Below the pieces are notes generated by a model, which worked only from the letters and a program-made list of their open reading frames with translations, ran no database searches and was not told the origin of the DNA. The position numbers and the translations under genes are program-made. Positions 41,593 to 48,766 of a DNA stretch of 64,000 bases are shown piece after piece. Position 1 is the first letter of the stretch; each line of letters starts with the position of its first letter. Source of the stretch: Halorubrum sp. CBA1229 (GTDB taxonomy: Archaea; Halobacteriota; Halobacteria; Halobacteriales; Haloferacaceae); assembly GCF_003721435.2 (NCBI RefSeq), contig NZ_CP054585.1, positions 3,154,341 through 3,218,340 of the forward strand, given 5' to 3'.

Positions 41593-42114
41593 CTAGACCT
41601 CGATGGGCTCCCCATCGCATTCTTGTCTCGCACACTCCAGACACCGCTCGCCGGCGAAGCCGGGCGACGTCGCGAGCGGTTCCGCCGGCTCACCGCAGCC
41701 GTCGCACGTCGCCTCGTCGCCGAGGCCAGCTGCACGACGCCGCTGCTCGCGCTTCTCGTCTTCCGCCCACGCCCGGACCTGCTCTTGGGTGATCGACGCG
41801 TGTCGAGCGTGCTCGACCGGCTCGATGTTCCCGGGCCGGTTGTCCCACTTAATCCCGTTGTGGTGATGCACATCCTTCTCCACGAGATCGTCGAGGATCG
41901 ACTCGATCGGCTGCTCTGCCGGGTAGCACTCGACAACCGCGAGCAGCCGATGATGCGCCACGTAGACGTCCTCTCGCCCTTCCGTCGGCGTGTGCGGGCG
42001 ATGCTCTGTCGACCGCCAGCGCTCGTAGCCGGCACCGCTTCCGTGACCGGGCTTCGCGTGCTCGAACCGCGCGTACGACTGCACGCAGTTCTCACCGAGA
42101 TGATAGTTTTCCAC
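41593..42114 (-). CDS. HNH endonuclease-like protein
   Basis: 173 residues from a GTG at 42114, with GAGGTGATG upstream as a ribosome binding site. The core reads VYVAHHRLLAVVECYP, then KDVHHHNGIKWDNRPGNIEP, which is the H...N...H (beta-beta-alpha metal) pattern common in phage HNH nucleases. A C-terminal zinc site follows (CDGCGE and CLEC). It lies seven bases after PCNA in a replication gene run, so a replication, recombination or packaging role is likely. Confidence 0.78.
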   Translation of the reverse strand: MENYHLGENCVQSYARFEHAKPGHGSGAGYERWRSTEHRPHTPTEGREDVYVAHHRLLAVVECYPAEQPIESILDDLVEKDVHHHNGIKWDNRPGNIEPVEHARHASITQEQVRAWAEDEKREQRRRAAGLGDEATCDGCGEPAEPLATSPGFAGERCLECARQECDGEPIEV

Positions 42115-42121
42115 ACGATCA

Positions 42122-42979
42122 TCACCTCGCTTGAATCCGCGGAGCGAGCATCAGCGTCGTGTGGCCGAAGCCGTCCGCGAAGTCGTAGTACATCTTCACG
42201 GGCATCTCTTCGGAGAACTCGACACGGAGATCCGTTCCCTTGCTCATCGGCTTCAGAAGCCCCTTGAGCTTGCTCCCCTCCGCAGAGCCGCCGACCAGAT
42301 AGGCGAGCGAGTACATCGAAGTCGCGTCCGAGTCGAAGTTCGCCTCCGGGAGCTCGTCAGAGCCGAGCACCGTCTCGATCATGTCGGTGTCGCCATCGCC
42401 GCTCACGACGAGTTCTTGATCGTCGACGACCGCCTCGAACTCAACGTGGTCGCTGACGAGCTCCGCGTTCTCGATCGCGTCTCTGAAGACACCAGCCTCG
42501 GTGGTGAACTCCACGTTGTGATCGAGCTCTGGGATGTCGGGCTCGCCCCGCATCGCCTCGGTGTCGATCCCGGCCATATCAACCTCCACGTTCGTGTGCT
42601 GGATCTCCACCGAGAGCGTCTCAGGCTGGAACGAGAGCGTCACCGGATCCCCGCCACTCGCACCATCGATGTAGTCGTCGAGACGCTGCAGGTTCAGCCC
42701 GATCGGGAACATGCCGTCGCCGACCGACTCGAAGGCGCCCGGTTCGACCTCGAGATCGACCATGCCGACGTTCGCCGGGTCGACCGCAGTGACCGACAGC
42801 CCGTCGTAGCCGATACGGAAGATCGCCTCGTCAACGACCGTCAGCAGCTGGTCGATCACCTGCTGGAGCACCTCTGCCCGAACGCTGACCGTCATGTTCT
42901 CGATCGGTTCCGCCTCCACGTCTGGCGTCTCTTCCTCCTCGGCAGCGTCCTCAGTTCCTTCCGCGTCAGCGGCTGCCAT
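42122..42979 (-). CDS. DNA sliding clamp (PCNA)
   Basis: 285 residues. After a ~28-residue acidic N-terminal extension, the protein matches archaeal PCNA: VTAVDPANVGMVDLEVEPGA, PIGLNLQRLDDYI, a middle loop, SMYSLAYLVG, and EMPVKMYYDFADGFGHTTLM ending in LAPRI. PCNA forms a ring that ties DNA polymerase and other enzymes to DNA. A virus-type copy would serve the element's own replication, and the acidic extension distinguishes it from the usual ~247-residue host protein. It shares a base with the preceding gene. Confidence 0.93.
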   Translation of the reverse strand: MAAADAEGTEDAAEEEETPDVEAEPIENMTVSVRAEVLQQVIDQLLTVVDEAIFRIGYDGLSVTAVDPANVGMVDLEVEPGAFESVGDGMFPIGLNLQRLDDYIDGASGGDPVTLSFQPETLSVEIQHTNVEVDMAGIDTEAMRGEPDIPELDHNVEFTTEAGVFRDAIENAELVSDHVEFEAVVDDQELVVSGDGDTDMIETVLGSDELPEANFDSDATSMYSLAYLVGGSAEGSKLKGLLKPMSKGTDLRVEFSEEMPVKMYYDFADGFGHTTLMLAPRIQAR

Positions 42980-43281
42980 CAGGCACCACCTCCGACGTCG
43001 TCGTCGCCCGTCTCTTCGATGTCGCTACTCCCGTCGCTCTCGGTGGTGTTGGCACTCATAGTCGTTGAATCCGCGAATCGCCCGGTCGTTCGCTCGATGC
43101 TCTCCGGCAGCCCCGCCAGCGTCTGCTCCAGCTCCTCGGCGGAGATTCCCGCCGGCGCCTCCACGACGAGCGAGACGTCGCCCCGCTCGACGCTCGCCAG
43201 CGCACGATCGCCGACGACGTCGACGTCGAAGACGGCCGGCTGCTCCGGCGCCGCTTCCCGCGGCGTCTCGTCGACGCTCAT
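42979..43281 (-). CDS. Small acidic protein, 100 aa
   Basis: 100 residues from the ATG at 43281, which overlaps the previous stop. The first 60 residues have a compact beta/alpha pattern (FDVDVVGDRALASVERGD, SLVVEAPAGISAEELEQTL), and the tail is disordered and acidic. Function unknown; immediately before PCNA in the chain. Confidence 0.7.
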   Translation of the reverse strand: MSVDETPREAAPEQPAVFDVDVVGDRALASVERGDVSLVVEAPAGISAEELEQTLAGLPESIERTTGRFADSTTMSANTTESDGSSDIEETGDDDVGGGA

Positions 43282-43508
43282 GCTTCCCTCCAGTACTCGA
43301 CCACGTGGCTCGCGTTTGACGCGTCGTGCTCCCACGGCGAGTCCTCGCCGACCTCCAGGAGCATCGTCGTCGTCGCCTCGCACGTGCAGCAGTACGCCGA
43401 GACTACTCGCCGCTCGTCGGTGTCGAGTTCGTACGGTTCGAGCTCGGACGGCCCGCTCATGTCGACGTTGTCGGCCGCGCCGACCACCGAGATCTCGCTA
43501 CTCGCCAT
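43278..43508 (-). CDS. Small zinc-binding protein, 76 aa
   Basis: 76 residues from the ATG at 43508 (a GTG three codons earlier is possible). A CCTC cluster (AYCCTCEATTTMLL) and a C-terminal EHDASNASHVVEYW suggest a zinc or metal site with two cysteines and a histidine. It overlaps both neighbours. Confidence 0.6.
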   Translation of the reverse strand: MASSEISVVGAADNVDMSGPSELEPYELDTDERRVVSAYCCTCEATTTMLLEVGEDSPWEHDASNASHVVEYWREA

Positions 43509-43953
43509 CCGACTCACCCCGGTTGGCCTCGACGTCGTACTCTTGCCCGCACTCCGGCAGCGCGACGTGCATCACGTACTCCTTGCCGTCCTCAGGCAGC
43601 GACTCGCGCACCTCGATCCCGTGCGGAACCTGCTCGATCTGTGCTGGCGCGCCGGCGAGATAGACCGACCACTTCGTGAGGTCAGTCGAGTTCGGCATGG
43701 AGACCCTCCATCCGAGCGCCGACGCTCTCGAAGACTCCGTGACCGGATCGTCGCTCCAAACGACGCACTCCGGACACGTGAACAGGAACGTGTGCTCGCC
43801 GAACCGGACGTCGAGCTGCGAACCGCACTCACCGCACGTCGCGTCGACGCGGTAGCCGCGGAGGTAGGCCGTCTCGCCGGCGACCCACGCGTAGTAATCC
43901 TCCTCGAACGGACACTCGTGCGGGCCGCTCCGGGCGCCGTCGGTGACGCTCAT
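43498..43953 (-). CDS. Zinc-ribbon protein, 151 aa
   Basis: 151 residues from the ATG at 43953, which overlaps the previous stop by four bases; the longer frame upstream only mirrors its neighbour. A zinc ribbon (CGECGS then CPECVV) lies at about 40-63, followed by a region of short hydrophobic strands. Function unknown; part of the replication chain. Confidence 0.7.
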   Translation of the reverse strand: MSVTDGARSGPHECPFEEDYYAWVAGETAYLRGYRVDATCGECGSQLDVRFGEHTFLFTCPECVVWSDDPVTESSRASALGWRVSMPNSTDLTKWSVYLAGAPAQIEQVPHGIEVRESLPEDGKEYVMHVALPECGQEYDVEANRGESDGE

Positions 43954-44444
43954 TCGCCCACCTCCGTGAGGTTCGACGGCTTCACACGCGGCGCTATCGC
44001 CACGCCCCGGCTCCCCTCGCCTTCGATCACGAGCGGTGCGTCCGTCTCCACATGGACCGTCACGCACTCCACGGCCAGCTCGTCGAGCGCTTCGACCGTC
44101 GCGTCACGGTACACCAGGGCTCCGTTCGCTTCCGCTGGCGTCTCGACTGCCGCCATCCGAACGATGTCAACCTTCCCGAACTCTTCGAGCCGGTCAGTGT
44201 TCGGCGTCATCTTCGCTGTTCGGTGGTCTGTCACCGCTAGCGTCTCGCCGTCGCTCCAGACGTACGCAGACGGGTAGCTGTCGCCGCAGTCCGACTTCAT
44301 CGCTTCTCGGAACGCGCTGCGACTGACGCTCGTGGTGAGTGTCTTGTCGCCCGCCGAGATCTCGGACACGTGGCTCGCGATTGCACCGTCGCGGTCGTCG
44401 TGGAGGACGATGTCTTCGCCTTGCGTCGCTGTGAAGTTGCTCAT
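43950..44444 (-). CDS. Hypothetical protein, possibly a clamp-like fold
   Basis: 164 residues. The C-terminal stretch VHVETDAPLVIEGEGSRG followed by VAIAPRV is laid out like the end of PCNA (EEMPVKMYYDFADGFGHTT, LAPRI), and the pattern of alternating strands and one helix (FREAMKS, VEALDEL) also suits one clamp domain. It could be a single-domain clamp-like protein or an unrelated beta-rich protein. It overlaps both neighbours by four bases. Confidence 0.6.
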   Translation of the reverse strand: MSNFTATQGEDIVLHDDRDGAIASHVSEISAGDKTLTTSVSRSAFREAMKSDCGDSYPSAYVWSDGETLAVTDHRTAKMTPNTDRLEEFGKVDIVRMAAVETPAEANGALVYRDATVEALDELAVECVTVHVETDAPLVIEGEGSRGVAIAPRVKPSNLTEVGE

Positions 44445-44941
44445 CGCCCCACCTCCGCGTTCGCCAGCTCGTCGAGGCGCTCCCGTGCCTCGCCGCCGTC
44501 CGTCGCCGCTTCCGTGGACGTCGACGTCGAGTCACGCGGTTCAGGCTCGTCTCCCTCGAGTGTCCCGACGATGATAGAGACCGTGTGGATCCCCTGGTGG
44601 ATCCGGATCGCATCTTCCTTCCGCAGCGGCTCTATCACCGTCTTCCTCACCGCCTCTTTCTGCACGTTCAGATGGTTCGCCAGCACCGACTCCGCCGTGC
44701 CGAGCTCGAGCCGGCCCCGGTATCCGGCCCACTCCATCAGCTTCCGGTGCCCCTCGTGGGCTTTCACCGGCAACCCGGTGTCCGGCTCGTCTCCATCCTC
44801 CTCGCTACCGTCGACGTACGTCTTCGCAACCGCGTACCGCAGCGCGTCCGCCATCGACCCGTGCTGCTCTTCCGCTTCCTCCAACGCCGCCAGCAGCTCC
44901 GCGTCGTAGAACGTCGCCTTCGCGACTCGCTGCTCAGGCAT
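44441..44941 (-). CDS. Winged-helix protein, candidate replication or partition factor
   Basis: 166 residues. The N-terminal ~45 (RVAKATFYDAELLAALEEAE, then DALRYAVAKTY) looks like a ribbon-helix-helix or helical dimer. A winged helix follows (TAESVLANHLNVQKEAVRKT, VIEPLRKEDAIRIHQG). No Rep, Orc or Cdc6 is recognisable in the element, so this is one candidate for origin binding. The tail is acidic and disordered. Confidence 0.65.
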   Translation of the reverse strand: MPEQRVAKATFYDAELLAALEEAEEQHGSMADALRYAVAKTYVDGSEEDGDEPDTGLPVKAHEGHRKLMEWAGYRGRLELGTAESVLANHLNVQKEAVRKTVIEPLRKEDAIRIHQGIHTVSIIVGTLEGDEPEPRDSTSTSTEAATDGGEARERLDELANAEVGR

Positions 44942-45530
44942 CGAGCATCACCTCCTCGGCCTCAACGACGCGCTGGAACTCTTCGCGGCTCCCGCCGCTG
45001 TCTGGGTGTGTCTCAGCCTTCCGCTGGCGGACTGCCGCCTCGATGACGCTCTCCGGAGCGTCCGGCTGCACGCCGAGCACCTCATGCGCCGGCGTCTCCG
45101 AGCTGCCCGAGGCGATGATGTCGTCGCCGGCGTCGTCTCCCGGCGGCAACCGTGCCGCCGCGAACTCCGAGTCGCCCGTCTTTACCGGGCGCTGACTCCG
45201 CATCCGCGTCTCGTTGACCCACTTCAGGACGTAGCGGACGTTATCTCGGAGCCGCGGCGAGGCGTCACACGCCACCGCGAACTGCTCTTCGTCGTCAGTC
45301 CACCGCAACACGAATCCGGGATCGTCCGGGTTCGCGTTGTGCAGCGGCAGCCCGTTCGACTTCGTGTGAGCGTTCGCGATCTCGCCGCGCCAGTGGTCGA
45401 CGCCCATCCGATCCATCTCGGTCGCGAGCTCGGACGTCGTCGATCCGAGCGTCGCCTCGAAGCTGCGATTCCGCTCGCGCTCCGACTCCGGCGTCCGCTC
45501 GAACCCGGCCGGCCAGTCGAGACGGCTCAT
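44934..45530 (-). CDS. J-domain protein
   Basis: 198 residues. The last ~55 hold a J domain: AHEVLGVQPDAPESVIEAAV, RQRKAET, then HPD-SGGSREEFQRVVEA, with the essential HPD at about 177. J domains recruit and stimulate Hsp70 (DnaK) ATPase. The N-terminal ~140 residues (EMDRMGVDHWRGEIANAHTK, RDNVRYVLKWVNETR) are unassigned but include an Arg- and Trp-rich segment. Viruses use J proteins to recruit host chaperones for replication or assembly. It overlaps both neighbours. Confidence 0.85.
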   Translation of the reverse strand: MSRLDWPAGFERTPESERERNRSFEATLGSTTSELATEMDRMGVDHWRGEIANAHTKSNGLPLHNANPDDPGFVLRWTDDEEQFAVACDASPRLRDNVRYVLKWVNETRMRSQRPVKTGDSEFAAARLPPGDDAGDDIIASGSSETPAHEVLGVQPDAPESVIEAAVRQRKAETHPDSGGSREEFQRVVEAEEVMLDA

Positions 45531-45802
45531 GCTGCCACCCCGCTACGCCTGCGAGCACGGCCACGGCCGCATAATGCGCGCCACCGCGCGCGCCGCCCCA
45601 TCTTTGCGCCCACACACACGGGTGCGCCACGAGGGCGCCGATTCTCACACACCCCCGTACCTTCGTACGACTTCGAAGATCCGACTCGAGAGCCGCCGAA
45701 GTTCTCGATACCCGTCGAATCAGTGTCGTACGACGGGGTCTCGGATTCGTACGACTCGTACCTTCCACTTGTTCCACTCGAAGCAGTCGAAACGGAGGTC
45801 AT
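45527..45802 (-). CDS. Low-complexity protein, 91 aa, uncertain
   Basis: 91 residues whose ATG overlaps the stop of the SWIM protein by four bases and whose stop overlaps the J-protein start by four bases, as for real genes in this chain. The protein is unusual: a Ser/Tyr/Thr-rich first half (YESYESETPSYDTDSTG) and an Arg-rich second half. The DNA contains repeated TACGACT and GCGCGC strings. It could be a regulatory gap read through as a frame, so I keep confidence moderate. Confidence 0.4.
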   Translation of the reverse strand: MTSVSTASSGTSGRYESYESETPSYDTDSTGIENFGGSRVGSSKSYEGTGVCENRRPRGAPVCVGAKMGRRARWRALCGRGRARRRSGVAA

Positions 45803-46266
45803 CGGTCGACACCCCCGTCAGCCGCGACCGGCCGGTCATCCGAGAGCGGAAGCTCAGTTTGAGACTCAACGCCACCGAGTCGCCACCACCAGGGCGGCGA
45901 GAGGTAGGTCCGTCCGGTGTCGAGGTTCGTGACCGCAAGCTGTTCGCGCGACCACTTCCACCACAACAGCGCGACGTGAGCGCACCAGCCGCGGAAGCGG
46001 TAGCCGTCGCACTCGCACTCGGCGACGAGATCTCCCTCGTAGAGCGCGAACAGTACTCGGTGTTTCGAGAGACCGTCCTCGTCGACGTAGCCGAGCAGCA
46101 CGTCGAACTCAGCCGGGTTGACCGGACCGACGTTCGACGGGGCGGCCTGCGCGCGCTTCCAGCTGGAGGACGTGGTCCATCCGCTCGGGAAGCGGAGCTG
46201 ATCAGGCTCGCCGAGACGGTTCGCGATCTGCTCGCGAAGCTCCTCGACGCGCGTCTCGGTACTCAT
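45799..46266 (-). CDS. SWIM zinc-finger protein
   Basis: 155 residues. The C-terminal half has CECDGYRFRGWCAH, the C-x-C...C-x-H SWIM zinc site (about residues 86-99). SWIM domains bind nucleic acid or proteins, for example with recombination and helicase partners. An N-terminal region reads DQLRFPSGWTTSSSWKRAQ. It overlaps the next gene. Confidence 0.8.
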   Translation of the reverse strand: MSTETRVEELREQIANRLGEPDQLRFPSGWTTSSSWKRAQAAPSNVGPVNPAEFDVLLGYVDEDGLSKHRVLFALYEGDLVAECECDGYRFRGWCAHVALLWWKWSREQLAVTNLDTGRTYLSPPWWWRLGGVESQTELPLSDDRPVAADGGVDR

Positions 46267-46370
46267 AGCTCACCCCCGTAGCTGCAGTCAGGACACGCGT
46301 CGTAGGGGATCGCGCTGCCGGGCTTCGAAGTCCGAGTCAGCTTTGAGCCGCACTTCGGGCAGTGCCTCAT
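46263..46370 (-). CDS. Small zinc-ribbon protein, 35 aa
   Basis: 35 residues from the ATG at 46370 with CPKCG near residue 4 and CPDCSYGG near residue 26, a compact zinc ribbon. It overlaps the SWIM gene by four bases and the split gene's stop by four bases. Confidence 0.7.
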   Translation of the reverse strand: MRHCPKCGSKLTRTSKPGSAIPYDACPDCSYGGEL

Positions 46371-46507
46371 GGACGGCACACCCCGTTATCGAGCGCTGCG
46401 CACGGCTGGTTGTACTCGGTGATGTAGAGCCCGCAGAATTCGCAGATCTTCGGCTCTACGTTTACCTCAGGTTCACAAAGGTTTAAATTTAGGATGGGGC
46501 CGGAGGG
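46367..46507 (-). CDS. 3' part of a gene split by integration
   Basis: About 41 codons after the attachment core to the stop at 46367, overlapping the next ATG by four bases. It includes CEPEVNVEPKICEFCGLYIT and CAALDNGVC, which form a small zinc site. No ATG, GTG or plausible TTG exists in this frame between the core and the cysteine region, so as integrated this part has no start of its own. In the excised circle the frame is supplied from 1622 by joining through the 14-bp core, giving 73 residues. Confidence 0.65.
   Translation of the reverse strand, partial: PSGPILNLNLCEPEVNVEPKICEFCGLYITEYNQPCAALDNGVCRP
46494..46507. repeat. Right attachment site, 14-bp core in tRNA-Trp
   Basis: ATGGGGCCGGAGGG, the 3' end of tRNA-Trp including the acceptor strand and part of the T arm, identical to 1528-1541. 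Because the core restores the tRNA end, integration leaves the tRNA gene intact on this side. Confidence 0.9.
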
Positions 46508-46669
46508 ATTTGAACCCCCGATCGACTGATATCTCCGGTGCGCCTCGGAACTCCAGAGGGTCGTCAACGCGGGCGATGATCAGTCGCCCGCTCGGTATAT
46601 CAGTCTGGAGTGTCGTCCCGGGCGCGAACCTCTGGAGTCAGTCGCCATGCCTGGCTTGGCCACAGCCCC
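46495..46669 (-). tRNA. tRNA-Trp (CCA anticodon) with intron
   Basis: On the minus strand the gene begins GGGGCTGTGGCC (acceptor stem and start of D arm) and ends TTCAAATCCCTCCGGCCCC. The acceptor pairs GGGGCTG with CGGCCCC, the D stem pairs GCCA with TGGC, the anticodon stem pairs ACTGA with TCAGT, and the anticodon loop contains CCA. The sequence between about 46531 and 46631 is an intron of ~101 bases placed after the base 3' of the anticodon. Haloarchaeal tRNA-Trp introns of this size are known to encode a C/D-box guide RNA for modifying the same tRNA; CTGA boxes are visible here. It is the insertion site of the element. Confidence 0.92.
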
Positions 46670-46801
46670 ACGCGGTTTCGCACTCGGTGATTGCCGAAAC
46701 GCGGATAAAGGGGTTTCGATCGCGAGCGATCGAGGGACGCAGGGGCGACGCGAGCGACGCCGATGCCGGCGGCCGCTCGGCCGGACCGCCGACGCCTCGC
46801 C

Positions 46802-47023
46802 TCAGCGGTCGTCGTCGCTCCAGTCGCACTCCTGACATTTGTACCCGGTGATGAACTCGGTGACGCTCGGCATATAGCCGACGGTGATGACGTCGCCGCC
46901 GCACTCCGGGCAGTCGCGGTCGGCGTCCGCGATCGATTCGGCTTCGAGCACCGGTTCGCCCTCGACGAGCTCCGCGAGCTTCTCGGGCGTCACCATCCGC
47001 CCCTGCACGACGCGATTGGACAT
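46802..47023 (-). CDS. DUF5795-type zinc-ribbon protein
   Basis: 73 residues with CPECGG and CQECDW cysteine pairs at about 38-41 and 64-67 and an N-terminal helix (VTPEKLAELVEGEPVLEAES). This short protein is conserved in haloarchaea (DUF5795 as I recall the family), and its function is unknown. It is chromosomal and near the tRNA-Trp gene. Confidence 0.75.
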   Translation of the reverse strand: MSNRVVQGRMVTPEKLAELVEGEPVLEAESIADADRDCPECGGDVITVGYMPSVTEFITGYKCQECDWSDDDR

Positions 47024-47149
47024 ACCCCGCGTAGACCGCGGAGCACCTAAACCCCGGCGACACGCCGGGGGCTCGCCCGAGTTCGTGCAGCGCTGATACG
47101 GGGAGCCGAGTAGGGTGAGACAGGAACCGCTCGGGGACCGACGCGACGC

Positions 47150-48166
47150 CTACAGCCAGGGCGCCCGGGAGTCGTCGTCGGTGAACGGGTCCGCGTCGTC
47201 GTCGCTCGCGTCGCGGTCGCCGCCGTTGGCCAGCGCCGCCACGTCGTCGTCGACGATTGGGCCCGGCGCGTTCGGCGGGGAGTCGAGCGGCGGGTCGGTC
47301 GGGGCGAGCCCCTCGTCCCCGGTCGCGTCGTCGCCCGCGGCGTCACTGTCGTCGCCCTCGCCCGCGTCATCGACGTCGCCGGGGCCGTCGTCCGGTGAGT
47401 CGTCGTCCGGCGAGTCGTCGCCGGCGGGGCCGGCGTTCGGGTCGTACGCGAACAGCGTGGTGACGGCGAGGACGGCCAGCGCGATGGGCGCCTCGGTCTG
47501 CATCAGGTCGAACGGCCCGAGCAGGATCGGGAGCGCGAGCACGCCGAGCGCGACCGCAGAACCGAACCGGAAGCGGTCGATGTCGACCCGACCGCGGAGG
47601 TGCGGCGACAGCAGCGCGATCGAGAGCGCGAACGCGACGCCCACGCCAGCCGCGGCGGCGCCGTTGAGCACGTACTCCGGCGACGTCTCGATCGCGAAGC
47701 CGCTCGGGTCGAAGCTCGCGACGAGCCCGAGCGAGATGATGACGCCGGGACTCGGCAGGAACTCGCCTATCTCAGAGCTGGCGGTCTTGGCGGCGATCGT
47801 GAGGATCACCAGGCCGGCGAACCGCTCGAAGACGGGGAGGTTGAGGAACCCCCTGAACGTGGGGGCGAACGCCGCCTCGAGCGCCGCCAGCGGGATGATC
47901 ACCGCGCCGATGAGGAGCACGGAGGTCACCATCTCCCGGCGGTCGCCGTCCATCTCCGCGAGGATCACGGCCGCGGTCGCCGATCCGCCGAAGATGAGGA
48001 TTCCGGTCTCGACGACGCCGGTCGCGGTGCTCAAGACGCCCGCGACGACCAGGGCAGGAAAGATACCGTCGATCAGCGGCAGCACCATCACGGTGGCGAG
48101 CAGCTTCGTCGCGCTGCCCACCTGCCGCTCTAAGCGGAGCGCTACCGGGTGGCGTGAGACGCTCAT
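47150..48166 (-). CDS. DUF5794-type membrane protein
   Basis: 338 residues with about seven hydrophobic helices in the first ~250 residues and a disordered acidic, Pro/Asp-rich C-terminal tail of ~80 residues with repeated DDSPDD units. It fits the haloarchaeal DUF5794 family in order and neighbourhood; the name is from memory. Function unknown. Confidence 0.7.
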   Translation of the reverse strand: MSVSRHPVALRLERQVGSATKLLATVMVLPLIDGIFPALVVAGVLSTATGVVETGILIFGGSATAAVILAEMDGDRREMVTSVLLIGAVIIPLAALEAAFAPTFRGFLNLPVFERFAGLVILTIAAKTASSEIGEFLPSPGVIISLGLVASFDPSGFAIETSPEYVLNGAAAAGVGVAFALSIALLSPHLRGRVDIDRFRFGSAVALGVLALPILLGPFDLMQTEAPIALAVLAVTTLFAYDPNAGPAGDDSPDDDSPDDGPGDVDDAGEGDDSDAAGDDATGDEGLAPTDPPLDSPPNAPGPIVDDDVAALANGGDRDASDDDADPFTDDDSRAPWL

Positions 48167-48766
48167 TCAGGGGCGATGTCCCTGACCGACGGGGAGACGG
48201 TGGGAAGCGGACAACCCGCGATAGCCGAGGGCCCGGCGTGCGGAGTCGAAGCCGCGAGCGGCCCGACGAGCCCATGTGAAGAATTTGCGCGTATTGCCGG
48301 CTGTAAAGGAGGCGCCGAGGGTGCGGATCGGCTGGCCGGCGGTACGCGCGTTCACGGGACTGTCGGAGTCCATACCTCATATACGCGTTTCGGTCGCGTT
48401 AAAGGTTGTGTGAGACCCGTCCGCACGACACGAACGATCGCTGTCGATCCCTTATATATGCGGGTACAAACCGCCGACGGATATCTCGTTCCGCCGACGA
48501 TCGGTCGACGCGTTCGGCGTTCGATCCCCGATCCGTGGAAATCGATCCGCGAGAAGCGATCGGCGGGAACCGATCCCCGGGGAGCGATCTGCGGCCGCGC
48601 GTTCGTCCAGAAGGTGAGACGGATGCCGGTGTCGGGCGGATCCGACACCGACCGCGACACGGCGGTTCGATCCACAAAGCTGCATATATGACGAACTCGG
48701 ATGAGAATGACGTACACGTCCGTGCTGACTCGCAACGTTTTTTATCCGCCACTCATGACGGTTTAT
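48167..48766. other. Long intergenic region before guaB
   Basis: About 600 bases with no convincing gene. It holds two TATA-like patches (CTTATATATG near 48450 and CATATATGA near 48682) and about ten GATC sites between 48436 and 48680, more than expected. A short frame from near 48458 to 48691 follows the first TATA box, but its composition is not protein-like. A small RNA or a regulatory region is possible. Confidence 0.4.

Larger units (their letters stand above)
1528..46507. mobile_element. Integrated provirus or plasmid-like element in tRNA-Trp, about 45 kb
   Basis: The ends are two perfect 14-bp copies of ATGGGGCCGGAGGG at 1528-1541 and 46494-46507. The right copy is the 3' end of an intact tRNA-Trp gene; the left copy lies 67 bp beyond the stop of a tyrosine integrase. 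Between them lie repressors, two recombinases, PCNA, two DNA methyltransferases, a restriction enzyme, an OLD nuclease and a 13-kb cassette of membrane and surface proteins, all typical accessory genes. Outside the repeats the genes are ordinary chromosomal ones. Tyrosine integrases of the SNJ2 type are known to use short cores in tRNA genes. No major capsid, portal or terminase protein was recognised, so a membrane-vesicle or pleomorphic particle is more likely than a tailed virus. Confidence 0.9.

Noticed and set aside
41574..42125. 183-codon frame overlapping the HNH gene
   Set aside because: It is Ser/Arg-rich shadow text; the HNH frame has the nuclease pattern, zinc site and a ribosome binding site.
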